A DNA stretch of 64,000 bases from Polyangiaceae bacterium (GTDB taxonomy: Bacteria; Myxococcota_A; Polyangia; Polyangiales; Polyangiaceae), in assembly GCA_041389725.1 (NCBI GenBank), contig JAWKRG010000003.1, positions 930,001 through 994,000 of the forward strand. The letters are read 5' to 3'. Positions 26,211 to 36,800 of this stretch are shown piece after piece; within the stretch, counting starts at the first letter, position 1; every line of letters starts with the position of its first letter. The position numbers were made by a program, and so were the translations under genes. The notes under the pieces are model-generated. The model saw only the letters and a list, made by a program, of their open reading frames with translations, ran no database searches and had not been told where the DNA came from.

Positions 26211-26546
26211 GTGGCCTCGAACGAGCGTGACTACACCATCGCCAATCGCGTTGCCCGCTGGTCGAACGTGAAGAACGCGCACGACGTGACGCCGCGACAG
26301 ATCCGGATGAGCGGCTTGGCGCTGGTACTCGGTGGGCTCATGGCGTTCGGCTTGTTCGTCACCCTGCGGCTGGATCTGGTGATGCGTCGCTTCGCCGTGA
26401 GCTTGGTTCCGGCGCTGGGCTTGGCCGGGCTCTGGTTCATTGCTGACGCCAACGCACTTGCCTCGGGTCGACGCCACCACCAGACCGCGATTGCCGTTGC
26501 CTTGCTCGTAGTCGCGTTCATCCTGGGCTTCTTGTTCGTGAGTTGA
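26211..26546 (+). CDS. small membrane protein, three TM helices
   Basis: GTG start; 111 residues with a basic 30-residue cytoplasmic head and hydrophobic helices at about 34-53, 61-80 and 90-110. No family recognised. About 65 bases separate it from the next membrane gene, on the same strand. Confidence 0.6.
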   Translation: MASNERDYTIANRVARWSNVKNAHDVTPRQIRMSGLALVLGGLMAFGLFVTLRLDLVMRRFAVSLVPALGLAGLWFIADANALASGRRHHQTAIAVALLVVAFILGFLFVS

Positions 26547-26612
26547 CGCGTCGGCCCGGCCCTCGACTCGAGGGTTCTGCCAAGACAGCTCGACTCGAGT
26601 CGAGCGCGCGAG

Positions 26613-27347
26613 TTGGAGTTCGCCTCGCCCAGCGATATCATACGGGCAGTGAAGCAGCGGGGTCCGGCGACGGTTGGAGGCGGCGCGAGCGACGAGATCA
26701 CGCGCGTCGCAGGCGCTGCAAGAGAGCCGCCGACGATCGCGGCGACGCCGCATTCGGGGGCGACCACGCTCCCGCTGCCGGCGCCAGAGATGGTGCTGCA
26801 CAGCGCGGAGGTCGAGCAAACACGGCGTACTGCCATCGCTGGCTTGGTGTTCAACACCCTCGGGCTGGTGGCGGTTCCCTTCCTGGGTGGCGATGCGACC
26901 GCGCGCAAGATCTTTGCCGCGTCGCTCGCATTCGCGGCCATCAACAACGCCTATCTGCTCTACATCGCCAGCAGTGCGCGCCGGTACCACGAGCGCCACA
27001 TGGTCGCGTACTTGGCGATGTCGGCCGTACTCAACGCCGGCGTCATCTACTACCTGGGCGTCTTCGGCCCCGTGTTGGTGATGTTGGTGCTCAATGTCTA
27101 CTCCGCATGTCTCGGCTATGGTCCACGGGTCGCACGCGTCAGCCTGGCTGGCGCCATCACGCCCATCGTCGTGCTCGGGGGTTCGATGACCGCGGGCGTG
27201 TTGGCCGACCCAGGCTTGGCGACACTGTCACCTGACGTCGGCCCCGTCGGACGTGCGGTCGTGGTGGTGGCCTTCGCGCTGTTTCTAGTGCTCGTGTATC
27301 GCCAAGCCCAGCGGGCGACTCCTTGCGCGAACGTGACGAAGCGGTGA
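26613..27347 (+). CDS. polytopic membrane domain protein (sensor half of a kinase?)
   Basis: After a weakly coding 60-residue head, about six transmembrane helices run from residue 70 to 235, with the basic tail RQAQRA at the end. The start is uncertain; the ATG of MVLHSAEVEQTRR near 26793 is a good alternative. The frame stops at 27347, overlapping by 25 bases a kinase frame that begins with a helical linker. In related proteins such a six-helix domain and kinase are, as I recall, one polypeptide, so this may be the 5' half of a frame-broken gene. Confidence 0.6.
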   Translation: MEFASPSDIIRAVKQRGPATVGGGASDEITRVAGAAREPPTIAATPHSGATTLPLPAPEMVLHSAEVEQTRRTAIAGLVFNTLGLVAVPFLGGDATARKIFAASLAFAAINNAYLLYIASSARRYHERHMVAYLAMSAVLNAGVIYYLGVFGPVLVMLVLNVYSACLGYGPRVARVSLAGAITPIVVLGGSMTAGVLADPGLATLSPDVGPVGRAVVVVAFALFLVLVYRQAQRATPCANVTKR

Positions 27348-28330
27348 GGCGCGCTTCCCACCGTGAAGCCTTGTTCCTCGAGGCGCGGCAGGATCTGGAG
27401 CGCGCGCTGAACGCCGGCGGCATGGGCCGCTTCACGGATCAGACCTTGGGCTCCTACCGCTTGGGCGGAGTGCTGGGACGAGGCGGAATGGGTGAAGTCT
27501 ACGAAGCCACGCACGCCGCTAGCGGGGAGCCAGCGGCCGTGAAGATGCTTTTGCCCGAGGCCATCGGACGTCCCAACGCCGTGCGGCGGTTTCTGCGCGA
27601 AGTCCGCATCGCCGCCTCCCTCGATTCTCCGCACGTGGTGCGCGTGTTGGAGGTAGGCGACGAGTCTGCGCCCTTGCCCTACTTGGCGATGGAGCGACTC
27701 CGCGGCGAGGACTTGGCGCAGCTGTTGCGACGCGAGTCGCGTCTGCGCAACGACGCCGTGCTCGACATGATTCGCCAAGTGGGCCGCGGCCTGGAAGCCG
27801 CCGCCGAAGCTGGCATCGTCCACCGCGACCTAAAGCCGCACAACGTGTTCCTGACGGAGGGCGCCGAAGGCGAAGCGCGCGTTTGGAAGATCCTCGACTT
27901 TGGCGTCTCCAAGCTCGTTGACCAGGGAGGCTCCCTCACCGTGGGAGAGGCCGTTGGCACCCCGCAGTACATGGCACCCGAGCAAGTGCGAGGCGGTGAC
28001 GTGGATGCGCGCACGGACCTCTACGCGCTCGGTGCCATCGCCTATCGCTCGCTCACGGGCCATCCACCGTTTCGCGGTCGCGAAATCGGCGAGATCCTCG
28101 CCGCGGTCATGACCGAAATGCCGCTGCGGCCGAGCGCGGTCGTGCGGTTGCCCCGCGACGTGGACCTGGCACTCGCTCTCGCCATCGCCAAACCCCCCGC
28201 TGAGCGCTTCTCGAGCGGTGCCGCGATGGCCGACGCCTTGGAGGCAGCCCTCCGCAGCCGCCTCTCGCGCGACCTGCGACAACGCGCGCAAAAGTTACTG
28301 ACGACGTTCCCCTGGCGCGAACCCGAATAG
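27323..28330 (+). CDS. Hanks-type Ser/Thr protein kinase
   Basis: 335 residues from a TTG at 27323, overlapping the membrane-domain gene; the first ATG is at 27422. A charged helical linker (RREALFLEARQDLERAL type) leads into the kinase: glycine loop GRGGMGEVY at 52-60, Lys of AAVKML at 74, HRDLKPHN near 167, DFG near 192, then APE. All catalytic residues are present. The protein ends directly after the domain, so any sensor must be supplied by the membrane half in the other frame. A one-base insertion near 27321 would fuse them. Confidence 0.85.
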   Translation: MRERDEAVRRASHREALFLEARQDLERALNAGGMGRFTDQTLGSYRLGGVLGRGGMGEVYEATHAASGEPAAVKMLLPEAIGRPNAVRRFLREVRIAASLDSPHVVRVLEVGDESAPLPYLAMERLRGEDLAQLLRRESRLRNDAVLDMIRQVGRGLEAAAEAGIVHRDLKPHNVFLTEGAEGEARVWKILDFGVSKLVDQGGSLTVGEAVGTPQYMAPEQVRGGDVDARTDLYALGAIAYRSLTGHPPFRGREIGEILAAVMTEMPLRPSAVVRLPRDVDLALALAIAKPPAERFSSGAAMADALEAALRSRLSRDLRQRAQKLLTTFPWREPE

Positions 28331-28481
28331 CGGACGTGTCCACCACGCCTCCGCGACTTGTGGCATGCGTTGCTGCAAAGAATGCGTCGGAACGGCCGAA
28401 GGGAGAACGAGGTCGCTTGGGCCGTATGAAGCGCCCGAGGCGGCCTGTGCGCCATCAACCCGATCCTCTGAAGGGACGAGA

Positions 28482-29630
28482 GTGGCTACCGTGATCGATC
28501 TCGACGACGTCGCGCGCCGTTGTGGGCTTCTTCGCAGCGGGTCGCACTTTGTCCACGAGTCCACCCGTCAGCAGTTCGTGCTCGTGCCGGCGGGGGCCTT
28601 CGTAATGGGCATGACAGGCGGCGAGTTGTGCGAAGCGCTGCGAGAAGCTCGCTATAATCCCGACGTGGAGTTTTGGCGCGCGGGCCATGCGCGTGCCTAC
28701 GCTGCGGCGCAGCCTCCGCGCGCCGTCAGCGTCCAAGCGTTTCTCGTCGGACGTAGCCCGCTCCTCGCGGCCACCGCGGAAGCGGCCGGAGTGCGATGGA
28801 CCACGCACGAGACTACCGAGCGGCGAGGCAAGACGACCGCTGCGAGGATGACGCCAGAGGCCGCCATGGCGGCGCTTGCCCACTTCGGCTGGGCACTGCC
28901 TTCGGAGGCGCAGTGGGAGTACGTCGCCCGAGCGGGCGGCGTCGAGACGTGGGCGGGCGGCGCCGACTTCCGCGAAGCGGTCGAGACGCAGGTTCACGAT
29001 CCGCACTTCGATCCCCAGCACTGCAACGCCTGGGGCGTTTGGGGACTCGGACTCGGTGAGTGGGTAAGCGACCAGTGGCACGATGACTACCGAGGCGCGC
29101 CTAGTAGTGCTTCAGCCTGGCGAGAGCATCCCGGTCCCCCGACGATGTATCGCGGCGGCGCCGTGTTGCATGCGCCCTGGCAGGATTCGGACGAGGTGAT
29201 GTCGTGCCACGCGGCGAAGCGGGGCGGCCCCGCATCGCCCGGAAGTGTGTTCGTAGCGCGCCCGGTCGTTGCGTTGCCATGGCTGCAGGAAGAGATCTCG
29301 ATGCCAGTGGCGCCTTCGAGCGTCTCTTTCGACGAGGCCGTCGCCGCACTGGAGACCGAGATCCGCAGCGAGCGGGAGCGCAAACGACGAGCGGACGACG
29401 CCCGCCGCGAGAAGATGGCGCGCACGCTGGGCGAGCTACCCGGTTCGGTTCGCCAGGGAACGATCCGCAGCGTTGGCGAAGGCGGCGTCTACATCGTGAG
29501 TCTGGCCGAGGTGAACGGCATCCTGCGAATGCCGGCAGATGCGACGCCCTTGGCGGTGGGTGACCCGGTGACGGTACGGATCGTCGGCAGCGGCGGGGTT
29601 CCCGAGGTCGAGCTGGTGTCGTCCCCTTGA
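28482..29630 (+). CDS. formylglycine-generating-enzyme-like (SUMF1) protein with OB-like tail
   Basis: Residues 20-265 form an FGE-sulfatase/SUMF1-type domain (FVLVPAGAFVMGM, LPSEAQWEYVARAGG, NAWGVWGLGLGEWVSD, MYRGGAVLHAPW, MSCHAAKRG). True formylglycine enzymes use two active-site Cys; here only the MSCHAAK Cys is in a comparable place, so another role is likely. A short charged coiled coil follows, then about 65 residues shaped like an S1/OB domain (GTIRSVGEGGVYIVSL, GDPVTVRIV). The GTG at 28482, eight bases after AAGGGA, is preferred to the ATG at 28365, whose extension looks non-coding. Confidence 0.72.
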   Translation: MATVIDLDDVARRCGLLRSGSHFVHESTRQQFVLVPAGAFVMGMTGGELCEALREARYNPDVEFWRAGHARAYAAAQPPRAVSVQAFLVGRSPLLAATAEAAGVRWTTHETTERRGKTTAARMTPEAAMAALAHFGWALPSEAQWEYVARAGGVETWAGGADFREAVETQVHDPHFDPQHCNAWGVWGLGLGEWVSDQWHDDYRGAPSSASAWREHPGPPTMYRGGAVLHAPWQDSDEVMSCHAAKRGGPASPGSVFVARPVVALPWLQEEISMPVAPSSVSFDEAVAALETEIRSERERKRRADDARREKMARTLGELPGSVRQGTIRSVGEGGVYIVSLAEVNGILRMPADATPLAVGDPVTVRIVGSGGVPEVELVSSP

Positions 29631-29663
29631 GACGCCGGGCACACGCGTGCTAGCGCTCGCGCC

Positions 29664-30563
29664 GTGGCCCGCGTCTACCTGGCGTTGATTGCCGTCCAGC
29701 TCTTGTTCGGGCTGTGGCCGGTCGCGGGCGCAGCCGTGCTGCGGGAGATGTCGCCGCCAGCGCTGATCGGCTTTCGCTTGTTCCTGGGCGCACCGCTGTT
29801 GGCGCTGCTCGCGGGGCTGCCCTGGCGCAAGCGCCCATCGCTGCGGGAATTGGGCGAGCTCGCGTTCCTTGCGGCTCTCGGCATCAGCATCAACCAGCTG
29901 CTGTTTGCCGAAGGACTCTCGCGCGCGGGACCCATCAACGCGTCGTTGTCCATCTTGCTCATCCCTCCGGTCAGCTTGCTTGTGGGTCGAGCCTTGGGGC
30001 GCGAACGACCGACGCGCAAGCGGCTGCTCGGCGTCGCCATCGCCGTCCTCGGCGCCTTGGTATTCTTACGCGTCGAGCGTTTCGACTTTGGCGACCGACG
30101 CGCGGTGGGCAACCTGATGCTGGTCTGCAACGCCAGCGTGTATGCCACCTATCTCGTGCTCGCCGGACCCATCCTCACCCGACTTGGCACGCTGCGCGCC
30201 ATGGCCTGGGTCTTCGTGCTGGGCGCGATCGAGGCCGCGCCCTTCACCTTGCGACCGGTGATGCAGGTTCCGTGGCTGACGCTACCCACCTGGGCCACGG
30301 GCTCCCTGGTGTTCGTGTTGTTCGGCGCGACGCTGGGCACCTACCTGCTCAACGCCTACGCCTTGCGCCGCGTGGAAGCCTCGGTCGTGGCGGTATTCGT
30401 CTACCTGCAACCCCTCGTCGCCACCCTCGCCAGCTGGTGGCTGCTGAACGAAATCCCGACACCACGCATGCTGGTCGCAGGCGCGCTGATCGTCGTCGGC
30501 GTCTTCATCTCTGCGGACATGGCCTCGTCCATCCGACGCCTGCTGACGCGCCATTCCACGTGA
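29664..30563 (+). CDS. EamA/DMT-family transporter
   Basis: 299 residues with ten predicted transmembrane helices in two repeated five-helix units (boundaries near residue 150), Gly/Pro pattern and length as in the drug/metabolite transporter superfamily. The motif VEASVVAVFVYLQPLVATLASWWLLNE is typical of the second EamA repeat. Moves small metabolites or amino acids by proton exchange in characterised members; substrate here unknown. GTG start at 29664. The next gene starts 17 bases after its stop. Confidence 0.88.
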   Translation: MARVYLALIAVQLLFGLWPVAGAAVLREMSPPALIGFRLFLGAPLLALLAGLPWRKRPSLRELGELAFLAALGISINQLLFAEGLSRAGPINASLSILLIPPVSLLVGRALGRERPTRKRLLGVAIAVLGALVFLRVERFDFGDRRAVGNLMLVCNASVYATYLVLAGPILTRLGTLRAMAWVFVLGAIEAAPFTLRPVMQVPWLTLPTWATGSLVFVLFGATLGTYLLNAYALRRVEASVVAVFVYLQPLVATLASWWLLNEIPTPRMLVAGALIVVGVFISADMASSIRRLLTRHST

Positions 30564-30579
30564 TACCCTGCGAGGCTCA

Positions 30580-33500
30580 ATGCCCGAGCTCGAGCTCCGT
30601 CCGCTGGTGATCTTGCGAGACCATGGCGGTTTCGTGTCCGCCAGCTGCGCAGCCGCTCCGAAGCTCGTCACCTACGCCGACGACGAGGAAGACGCTCTCG
30701 ACGAGCTCGCGCTTTTCCTGGGAGAGTTTTTCGGCGAGCTTCCCGCCGCGAGCGTCGCGGGCTACTTGCTACCCGAAAGCACGGAGCTGCGCGAAATCTC
30801 GCTGCTGATTCCGCGTGCAAGTCTCGCGCGCACCCAGCGCATGCGGACGCCCTTGGCGCTCACGACTCTGGAGCTCGATGCGGACCGTGGACGCTGGATT
30901 CGCGTGCCCGCGATCGACCACGTTGCTTTCGTGGATGCGAAGGAGCTGGAACGAAGAGACGAGATCATTCGGCGCGAGGTCTTGCGTCTGGCTGCCGCTC
31001 GCGAGCTGGACGGTTTCGAGTACCTGGACCTGCTCCCTAGCCAGAGCCTGACCCTGGAGCGTCCCCAGGTTCTGCTCAAGCCCCCGGCTCACGTGGCGCG
31101 CGCCGAGGAGAAACGCAAAGCCGCGCTGAAGCTGCTTCAAGGCATCAGTCGGCCTTTGCAGGCGAGTTTGCCACCCCGTGTGGAGCGCGATTGCAGTTCC
31201 CTCGTGAGTCTGCTGCAGGATCGCGACCGACCGAGCGGCGTTCTGGTCGGGCCCTCGGGCGCCGGCAAGACGACACTGATGACTCAGGCCTTGGAGGCGG
31301 TGCCAGCCCTGGACGTGTTTGCCACTTCCGGGGCGGAGCTCGTCGCCGGGCAGTCCTTTCTCGGACAACTGGAACAGCGCCTGGACCGCGTGCTGGGCGC
31401 GGCAGCAGAATTGGACGCGGTACTCTACTTCGAAGAGCTGGACGATCTGTTCTCCGGACGACCCGGCGGCTACGAAGACATCGCCAGTGTCGTGCAGCGC
31501 TACCTGGAACGCGGCCGCGTTCGCTTGTTCGGCGAGCTCAGCCCCGAGCGATACGATCGCTTGCGCCAGCACTACCCGGGCTTCTTCTCGCACTTGAGCC
31601 TTGTCGACGTCGAACCGCTGAGCCGTGAGGACGCGGTAACGGCGTTGCGCCGCCGGTCCGAACGCGAGCGCGCGAAGGGCAGTCCGGCTCTCGATGCCGA
31701 CGCGGCCGAGCGCCTCGTGGCACTGGTGGAACGCTACGATCCGTATCACGCTCTGCCCGGCAAAGCCGTCGCCTTCGCCGAGGAGCTTGCCTCGACTCGC
31801 ATTGCGGAACCTGCGGAGGACGGATCTCTGGCGCTGCGCACCGACGACGTGTTCCGCGGAATGAGCATCCGCTCTGGAGTGCCGGAGTTCATCTTGCGCG
31901 ATGAGCGCAGCCTGGCACTCGCAGAGGTCGAGCGCTTCTTCCAGGCACGCCTCGTGGGTCAATCCACGGCCATTCGCGGCGTGGCAGACGTGATCTGCCT
32001 GCTCAAGGCCGGCCTCCAACCCGCAGGTCGACCCCTGGCGTCGTTCTTGTTCGTGGGCCCCACAGGCGTCGGCAAGACGGAACTCGCGAAGGCTCTCGCG
32101 CGCTTCTTGTTCGGCTCCGCAGAGCGCCTGCTTCGCTTCGACATGAGCGAGTACGCCGATCCAGGCTCGGCCCAGCGCCTCATTCGCGGCAGCGAACGCG
32201 AGGCCGGGCTACTGACGGGCGGCATTCGCGACCAGCCCTTCTCGGTGGTGCTGCTGGACGAGATCGAGAAGGCCGACGCGGCCGTGTTCGATCTGCTGCT
32301 TCAGGTGCTGGGCGAAGGGCGATTGAGCGATGCGCGGGGGCAAACCACGTGGTTCAGCAACGCGATCATCATCATGACCAGCAATCTGGGTGCAACGCGA
32401 CAGCGCTCAGGAATGGGCTTTGGCGACGCAAACACCGACGAACAAGCCTTCTACGCAGGAGTGATTCGCGAGCACTTCCGTCCGGAGTTCGTCAATCGTT
32501 TGGACCGCATCATCTGCTTCGAACCGCTGGGCCCCGAACAGATCCGAGAGGTAGCCAACATCGCCCTGAGCAAGCTTCGTCAGCGCGATGGCTTCACTTC
32601 GCGCAACATCGAACTCGAGGTCTCCGCCGCCGCCCTGGCCCACCTGGCACGGACGGGCTACTCGCCAAGCTACGGAGCGCGCGGATTGCGCCGTCATCTT
32701 GAGCAATTCCTGGTCGCACCTGCGGCGCAGTTGGTCGCGGCAGCGGGTAGCTCGGGAGAAGGCGCCCAGCTCGTCGTCGACACGACGGAAGCTGCCCCCG
32801 ACGCAGGCGGAGCCGAGCTGGGTCGTTGTCGACGCGCGAGCTTGACCTTTCGTCTCTTGCGCCGAGAGCGCGATCACGTCGCTGCCGACGTGTCCAGCAT
32901 CAGCGAGGTCAGCCGCCTGCGTCGCCGAGTCAACGGCTGGCAGAACCTTCGCCCCCTGCGCAGCTTGCGCGATCGCGCGGCGGAGATCGTCGTCGATCTC
33001 TCGCGAGCGAGCGGCAGCAAACGCGCACGCCGTCGGGCCCCCAGCGGACCGCTCCTGGGTCAACTGAGCGCCGAGCACGCTGCGATCAAGGCGCTACTCG
33101 AGCCTCTCGACACAGCCTGCCTCGCCCTGGAAGACGCCGAGGCGATGATGATCACGGCGCTGTGCGAGGGCACGAGCCCGGAGCTCTTCGCCAGCGAGGC
33201 CAACCTCTCCTATCGTCGCTACCGCGGCGAGCTGAGTCGCGCCTTGCTCGATCGCTCTCGCGAAAACGAGATCGCCTTCGTGCTGAGCGCGCTCGACTCA
33301 GGCCCTGGCCTTCACCGTGTGCTGCTACCCCTAGCCGAGTACGCGTCGCGCCAGAGTTGGCAGGGACTGCTACACATCGACCGCGCTGCGCGAGACCCGT
33401 CCACGGGTTGGCCAGCGTTGGAGAAACGCCGCTGGGGTCCTCCCCTGACGCTGGAGCAGTACCTGGCAGATCACGGCGGCGGTCCCCCGCCCGGTTCGAG

Positions 33501-33873
33501 CTTGTTGCTTCGCCTGAAAGGAGCCGCCGTTGGCGCCTGGCTCGCCTTCATCTTGGGTCGCTGGCGGCTACCGACGGACGAAGGCTTCACCGAAGTGTGG
33601 CTGCGCTACTTGCGTCCGCGCTTCGAGCTGAAGGATGCGGATTGGGATCACGCCGATCTGCAGTCCGCCGTCGACACGGGGGTGGGACGACGCAGCGAGC
33701 TGCGCTTCGATTTCACGGACGGCCCGGGCGCGCGGATAGCGGGCAACCTGGTGCCCGAGGTGACGGAGCAGAACCTGTTCGAGCGCTATCAAGATCTGAT
33801 CGTGGAGTTCGTTGCCGAGACGGTGAGTGCAGGGCGTCCCTTCTTGGAACCTCGAGGGCAGCATGCAGATTGA
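30580..33873 (+). CDS. divergent Hsp100/Clp double-AAA+ protein A with PCRF-like tail
   Basis: 1097 residues. About 1-200: unrecognised domain in place of the Clp N-domain. Module 1: Walker A GPSGAGKT 224-231, pore loop AGQSFLG 256-262, Walker B LYFEE at 282-286 (canonical Asp-Glu is Glu-Glu), no LERRF arginine finger. Module 2: Walker A GPTGVGKT 493-500, Walker B DE 560-561, NRLDR 639-643, sensor-2 GARGLRRH; the GYVGY pore loop is missing, and MGF (612-614) stands where ClpC/ClpA carry their ClpP-binding tripeptide. About 780-1097: helical region, then a domain resembling release-factor PCRF (LKGAAVGAWLAFILGRWRL). First of three overlapping genes; cytoplasmic, no signal. Confidence 0.85.
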   Translation: MPELELRPLVILRDHGGFVSASCAAAPKLVTYADDEEDALDELALFLGEFFGELPAASVAGYLLPESTELREISLLIPRASLARTQRMRTPLALTTLELDADRGRWIRVPAIDHVAFVDAKELERRDEIIRREVLRLAAARELDGFEYLDLLPSQSLTLERPQVLLKPPAHVARAEEKRKAALKLLQGISRPLQASLPPRVERDCSSLVSLLQDRDRPSGVLVGPSGAGKTTLMTQALEAVPALDVFATSGAELVAGQSFLGQLEQRLDRVLGAAAELDAVLYFEELDDLFSGRPGGYEDIASVVQRYLERGRVRLFGELSPERYDRLRQHYPGFFSHLSLVDVEPLSREDAVTALRRRSERERAKGSPALDADAAERLVALVERYDPYHALPGKAVAFAEELASTRIAEPAEDGSLALRTDDVFRGMSIRSGVPEFILRDERSLALAEVERFFQARLVGQSTAIRGVADVICLLKAGLQPAGRPLASFLFVGPTGVGKTELAKALARFLFGSAERLLRFDMSEYADPGSAQRLIRGSEREAGLLTGGIRDQPFSVVLLDEIEKADAAVFDLLLQVLGEGRLSDARGQTTWFSNAIIIMTSNLGATRQRSGMGFGDANTDEQAFYAGVIREHFRPEFVNRLDRIICFEPLGPEQIREVANIALSKLRQRDGFTSRNIELEVSAAALAHLARTGYSPSYGARGLRRHLEQFLVAPAAQLVAAAGSSGEGAQLVVDTTEAAPDAGGAELGRCRRASLTFRLLRRERDHVAADVSSISEVSRLRRRVNGWQNLRPLRSLRDRAAEIVVDLSRASGSKRARRRAPSGPLLGQLSAEHAAIKALLEPLDTACLALEDAEAMMITALCEGTSPELFASEANLSYRRYRGELSRALLDRSRENEIAFVLSALDSGPGLHRVLLPLAEYASRQSWQGLLHIDRAARDPSTGWPALEKRRWGPPLTLEQYLADHGGGPPPGSSLLLRLKGAAVGAWLAFILGRWRLPTDEGFTEVWLRYLRPRFELKDADWDHADLQSAVDTGVGRRSELRFDFTDGPGARIAGNLVPEVTEQNLFERYQDLIVEFVAETVSAGRPFLEPRGQHAD

Positions 33874-36800
33874 GGTCGCGCTGTACCAAGAGCAGCGGGG
33901 CGACGTCACTCAGGTCACGCCGCTGTCCTTTGGCCTGTTCGAGTGGCGCTCGGTGTCCCGGGATGCTGGCAAAGCTCGCGAGCACGCCTTGGAGCGCCTG
34001 CGCCGAGAGCTCCCCAAGCTCGAACCACAAGTGCTGCAACGGTTGGCCGAACCATTGTCTCGACGTTTGGTGCGCGTGCACGCCGAGTTCAAGGTCCGAT
34101 TGGAAGACGACAAGCGGCACGTCGCAGGCTGGTTTCCCCTGGTGGTCGAGGTGCGCAATGCCGGCGAAGGTCGAGAGCTACACCTGGCCTACCACCCTGC
34201 GCGCCCAGCGCTGTGGCTGGAGCTGGATCCCCGTCAAGAGCTCGAGGCTCAAGCCGAGCCGCTGCTGCGGCGCGCCTTGGAAAGCCAGGAGAGCGTCGAC
34301 GCGTTCCGCAGCGACGGTCGCGAAAAGCTCCGCACCTTGCGCTTCAACGTCGAACCCAAGAGCCTGCTGTCCAGTCTGAAGTCCAAAGACCGCAACCAGG
34401 TCGTCGCCGATGCCGGCATGTCCGGTCGCGTGGACGAGCTGCTGCGGGTGGCCGTGAACAAGACGGCGCGGGCTGCGGAGGGCCGACTGCACTTAGGCGT
34501 GGCCCGCGAGCGACCTCGACGCCGGTTGCAGCAATTGCTCTGCGGCCGCCGCCCGGCCTCGGTGCTGGTCGTCGGCCCCGCCGGCGCCGGCAAGAGCACC
34601 GTGATTGCGCGAGCCGTGCAAGACATGCTCGAAGCCGACGAGTACGAGACGCATCGCAACCTCGATCGCATTCGACAGGTCTTGTCTCTGCGCGGGCAGC
34701 AGATGATCGCCGGCATGTCCTACGTCGGACAGTGGGAAGCGCGGGCAGTGGCACTGCTGGAACGGGCCAAGAAGCGCAGGTTGGTGCTCTCCGTGGATGA
34801 CATCCACGCCTGGGGCTCGATCGGCAAGACGACCGTGAGCGACCGTACCCTGGCAGACTTTTTCCGCGGCCCAATCGCGCGCGGCGAGGTGACCCTGATC
34901 GGCGAGTGCACTGCCGAACAACTGCGCTTGCTCGAACAAGAGGCCCCCGGCTTCGCCTCCGCCTTCGTCAAAGTGCAGCTTCCCCCCACGCAGCCCGAGG
35001 AGACCTTGGGATTCATGCTCCACGAAGCGCGGCGCCTGGAGCAGGAGTTCGCCGTCGAGATCGATCCCCGCTGCTTCGGGCTGCTCTTGGACCTGGCCCA
35101 AGCCTTCGTCAGCGGCGGCAGCCTTCCGGGCAAGGCGCTCGAACCCTTGGGCCAGCTGTGCGTGCAGCATGCCGGGCGCAAGTCGCCCATCGAGCCTCGA
35201 GACGTGTTGCAGGCGTTCTCGCAACAGACCGGTCTGCCGGAAGTGATTCTGACCGCTGCCGCCCCTCTCGACGTCACGGTGCTGGAGCGTCAGCTCTCAC
35301 GCCAGGTGCTGGGGCAACCCGAAGCCATCGATGCCGCGAAGGACCTGATCCTCGCCATCCGCGCGCGGCTGTGTGAGCCCGGTCGTCCCTACTCCGTGTT
35401 CTTGTTCACCGGTCCCACGGGTACGGGCAAGACCGAACTGGCCAAGTGCGTGGCGGAGTACCTCTACGGCGACGGCAACCGCTTGCTGCGATTCGACATG
35501 GGCGAGTACTCGGGGCCGGACGCGGTGGCGCGCTTGATTGGCGACGCCTACACCCCCGAGGGCCTGCTGACCCGCGCACTTCGCGTGCAACCCTTTTGTC
35601 TGCTCTTGTTCGACGAGGTGGAGAAGGCGCATCCGTCGGTGCTCAACCTGATGCTGCAGCTCTTCGACGAGGGGCGCTTGACGGATGCGCGCGGGTCCGT
35701 CGTGGACTTCACGCACTCGGTGATCGTCATGACCAGTAACCTGGGTGCGCGGGACCGCCCGGGGTTGGGCTTTTTGGACGACGAGGCCGCGGTGCGCGCG
35801 GTGAACGCCGACGTCACTCGAGCGGTGCGGGACTTCTTTCCGCCGGAGCTGTTCAATCGCATCGACCGCGTGGTCGCTTTCGAGCCGCTGAGCCGGACTG
35901 CGGCCCGCGACATCGTCCACAAGGAACTGTCGCGCATGGCCGCACGGCCGGGGCTGAGCGAACGCAACGTGTTCCTACGCTTCACGCCCGCCGTAGTCGA
36001 TGCCGTGGTGAGCCAAGGCTATACGCCGGAGTTCGGAGCCCGAGCACTGTTGCGCCACATCGATCGCGCAGTCGCCGACGAAGTGGCCAGTGCGCTGAAC
36101 GCCGAGGTTTCTGCCGAACTTCGACTGCTGCAGCTGCACTGTCGAGGGGAGCGGGTGGCCGTCCACGCAGAGACGCTGACGGAAGCCGCGCCACATTCTC
36201 GAGAAAGCGCCACGTCGAGTCTCTTGCGTGCGACCCCGACCGAGCTATTGGAGCAAGTTCCCGGCGTGCTCGCCCATCTGCGCCAGCTGGATGCCGACGG
36301 CGCCTTCGAACGCTTGGCTCAGGCCGTTCGCAGGGAACTGGCGGCGTTTCGCGCAGGCGAGGTGGATCGCGCCGATCAGCTCTATTCCTTGGACCGCCTA
36401 CGCGCCCACGTCGGGGCGCTCACGCGACGCTTGGAGTCGCGCCTGGACCGAGACGCCGGCCTGCAGGCTCAAGAACGCAAGCGCAAACAGAGTGCAGGGC
36501 AGCAGTTGACGGCGGCGGACTTCAGCACGCTTGGGGCCGCCTTTGGTCGCCTGCGAGACCCCGAGCGAGAGCGAGAGGCAGCCGCGCTCGGGATGTCGAT
36601 GCGTGAGCTCCGTCAGCTGTTTTTGGATTTGGCGGAAGCGTCGTTTCTACGTCGTACGTTGCAGCGTGCGGAAGCCCCGGACAACCACGTCGTCGTCATC
36701 GAGATCACGCGGCTGGCAGAACACTACGAACGCAGCCGTTTCGGTCGGAGCGAGGCAGGGCTGCTGGAATGGCTCTCCGTGGCCTACGCCGGGGCGCGGC

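Noticed and set aside
32826..34379. 517-codon plus-strand frame across the junction of Clp-like genes A and B
   Set aside because: Arg/Ser/Ala-rich shadow frame; the two AAA+ frames around it carry all motifs.
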